DNA of 22,657 nt, from IMG/VR virus record IMGVR_UViG_3300009076_001666, positions 1 to 22,657 of that record; one strand, 5' to 3'. Under the pieces are notes generated by a model. The model saw nothing but the letters and a program-made list of their open reading frames with translations. It was not told the origin of the DNA and searched no databases. A program made the translations under genes and the position numbers. Below, one piece after another: positions 22,577-22,657 of this stretch. The number at the start of each line of letters is the position of its first letter. The first letter of the stretch is position 1. Source of the stretch: a virus.

Positions 22577-22657
22577 TCAGGGCTTCACATAGAAGGTGAT
22601 CAGGTGGCCGTCATCTTCGGCAATGCCGTCGATGTGCCAGGTCTTACCGTCAGCGCC
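22577..22657 (-). CDS. Head-tail joining protein, C-terminal end (runs off the right edge)
   Basis: The last 26 codons read GADGKTWHIDGIAEDDGHLI then TFYVKP and stop (TGA 22579-22577). The DGKTWHIDGI-x4-DGHL ending resembles small head-tail connector/stopper proteins, where the domain ends with this beta hairpin. The tail terminator-like gene starts two bases after the stop. The rest of the gene and of the head operon are outside the window. Confidence 0.55.
   Translation of the reverse strand, partial: GADGKTWHIDGIAEDDGHLITFYVKP

Noticed and set aside
1-22657. CRISPR arrays, tRNA genes, insertion sequences
   Set aside because: No regularly spaced repeats, no tRNA-like cloverleaf noticed by eye and no transposase-like frame; a tRNA scan would be needed to be certain.

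Overview
The window reads as the left end of a prophage in a Pseudomonas-type chromosome. The first 177 bases are the 5' end of a DNA polymerase IV gene (dinB, minus strand) whose protein looks Pseudomonas-like. Almost everything to its right is phage. The G+C-rich genes are tightly packed on the minus strand, with start-stop overlaps of the TGATG/TAATG type. No integrase, terminase, capsid gene or tRNA is visible, so only the tail/lysis half and one accessory end of the prophage are inside the window.

Layout from left to right: 1-177 dinB (chromosome). 178-686 has no convincing gene and probably holds the chromosome/phage junction. 687-3984 is an accessory block: a HEPN-type protein (+), a UmuD/LexA-like self-cleaving protein under a clear SOS box (-), a DUF4041/GIY-YIG nuclease (+) and a 56-aa protein (-). 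4050-4853 is a D12-class DNA adenine methylase (-) with a weaker SOS-like site before it. 5143-5925 is a multi-pass membrane protein (+). 5879-7032 is the lysis cassette (-): GH19 endolysin, Rz and an Rz1 fully embedded in Rz. 7121-8543 is a mosaic patch with a one-TM protein (+), a small secreted protein (+), a small membrane protein (-) and a truncated second copy of a tail gene. 8695-19861 is the distal tail operon (-), in transcription order: tape measure (19861), 142-aa tail protein, 1192-aa repeat-rich structural protein, 322-aa and 262-aa virion proteins, hub-like 587-aa protein, 78-aa protein. 20021-21016 is a lipase-like lipoprotein (+) sitting between tape measure and tail tube. 21159-22657 carries the tail tube, a 63-aa protein, a tail-terminator-like protein and the end of a head-tail joining protein (all -).

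The minus strand is a late morphogenesis programme (head-tail connector, tail tube, tape measure, baseplate/fibre, lysis). Six plus-strand genes interrupt or follow it: HEPN protein, GIY-YIG nuclease, two membrane-associated proteins, one secreted protein and one lipoprotein lipase. Several have their own terminator or ribosome binding site, the usual look of 'morons', that is, genes expressed from the prophage for the benefit of host or phage (defence, superinfection exclusion, fitness). At least two of the phage-strand genes, umuD-like and dam, have LexA-type sites and may respond to DNA damage.

The most notable structures are: a 150-bp diverged partial duplication of a tail gene flanking a small cargo island; a terminator-plus-Shine-Dalgarno cassette repeated before three late genes, whose terminator arm could pair with the ribosome-binding region; the lack of any tail-assembly chaperone gene between tail tube and tape measure; and a cluster of nuclease/HEPN cargo at the prophage edge.
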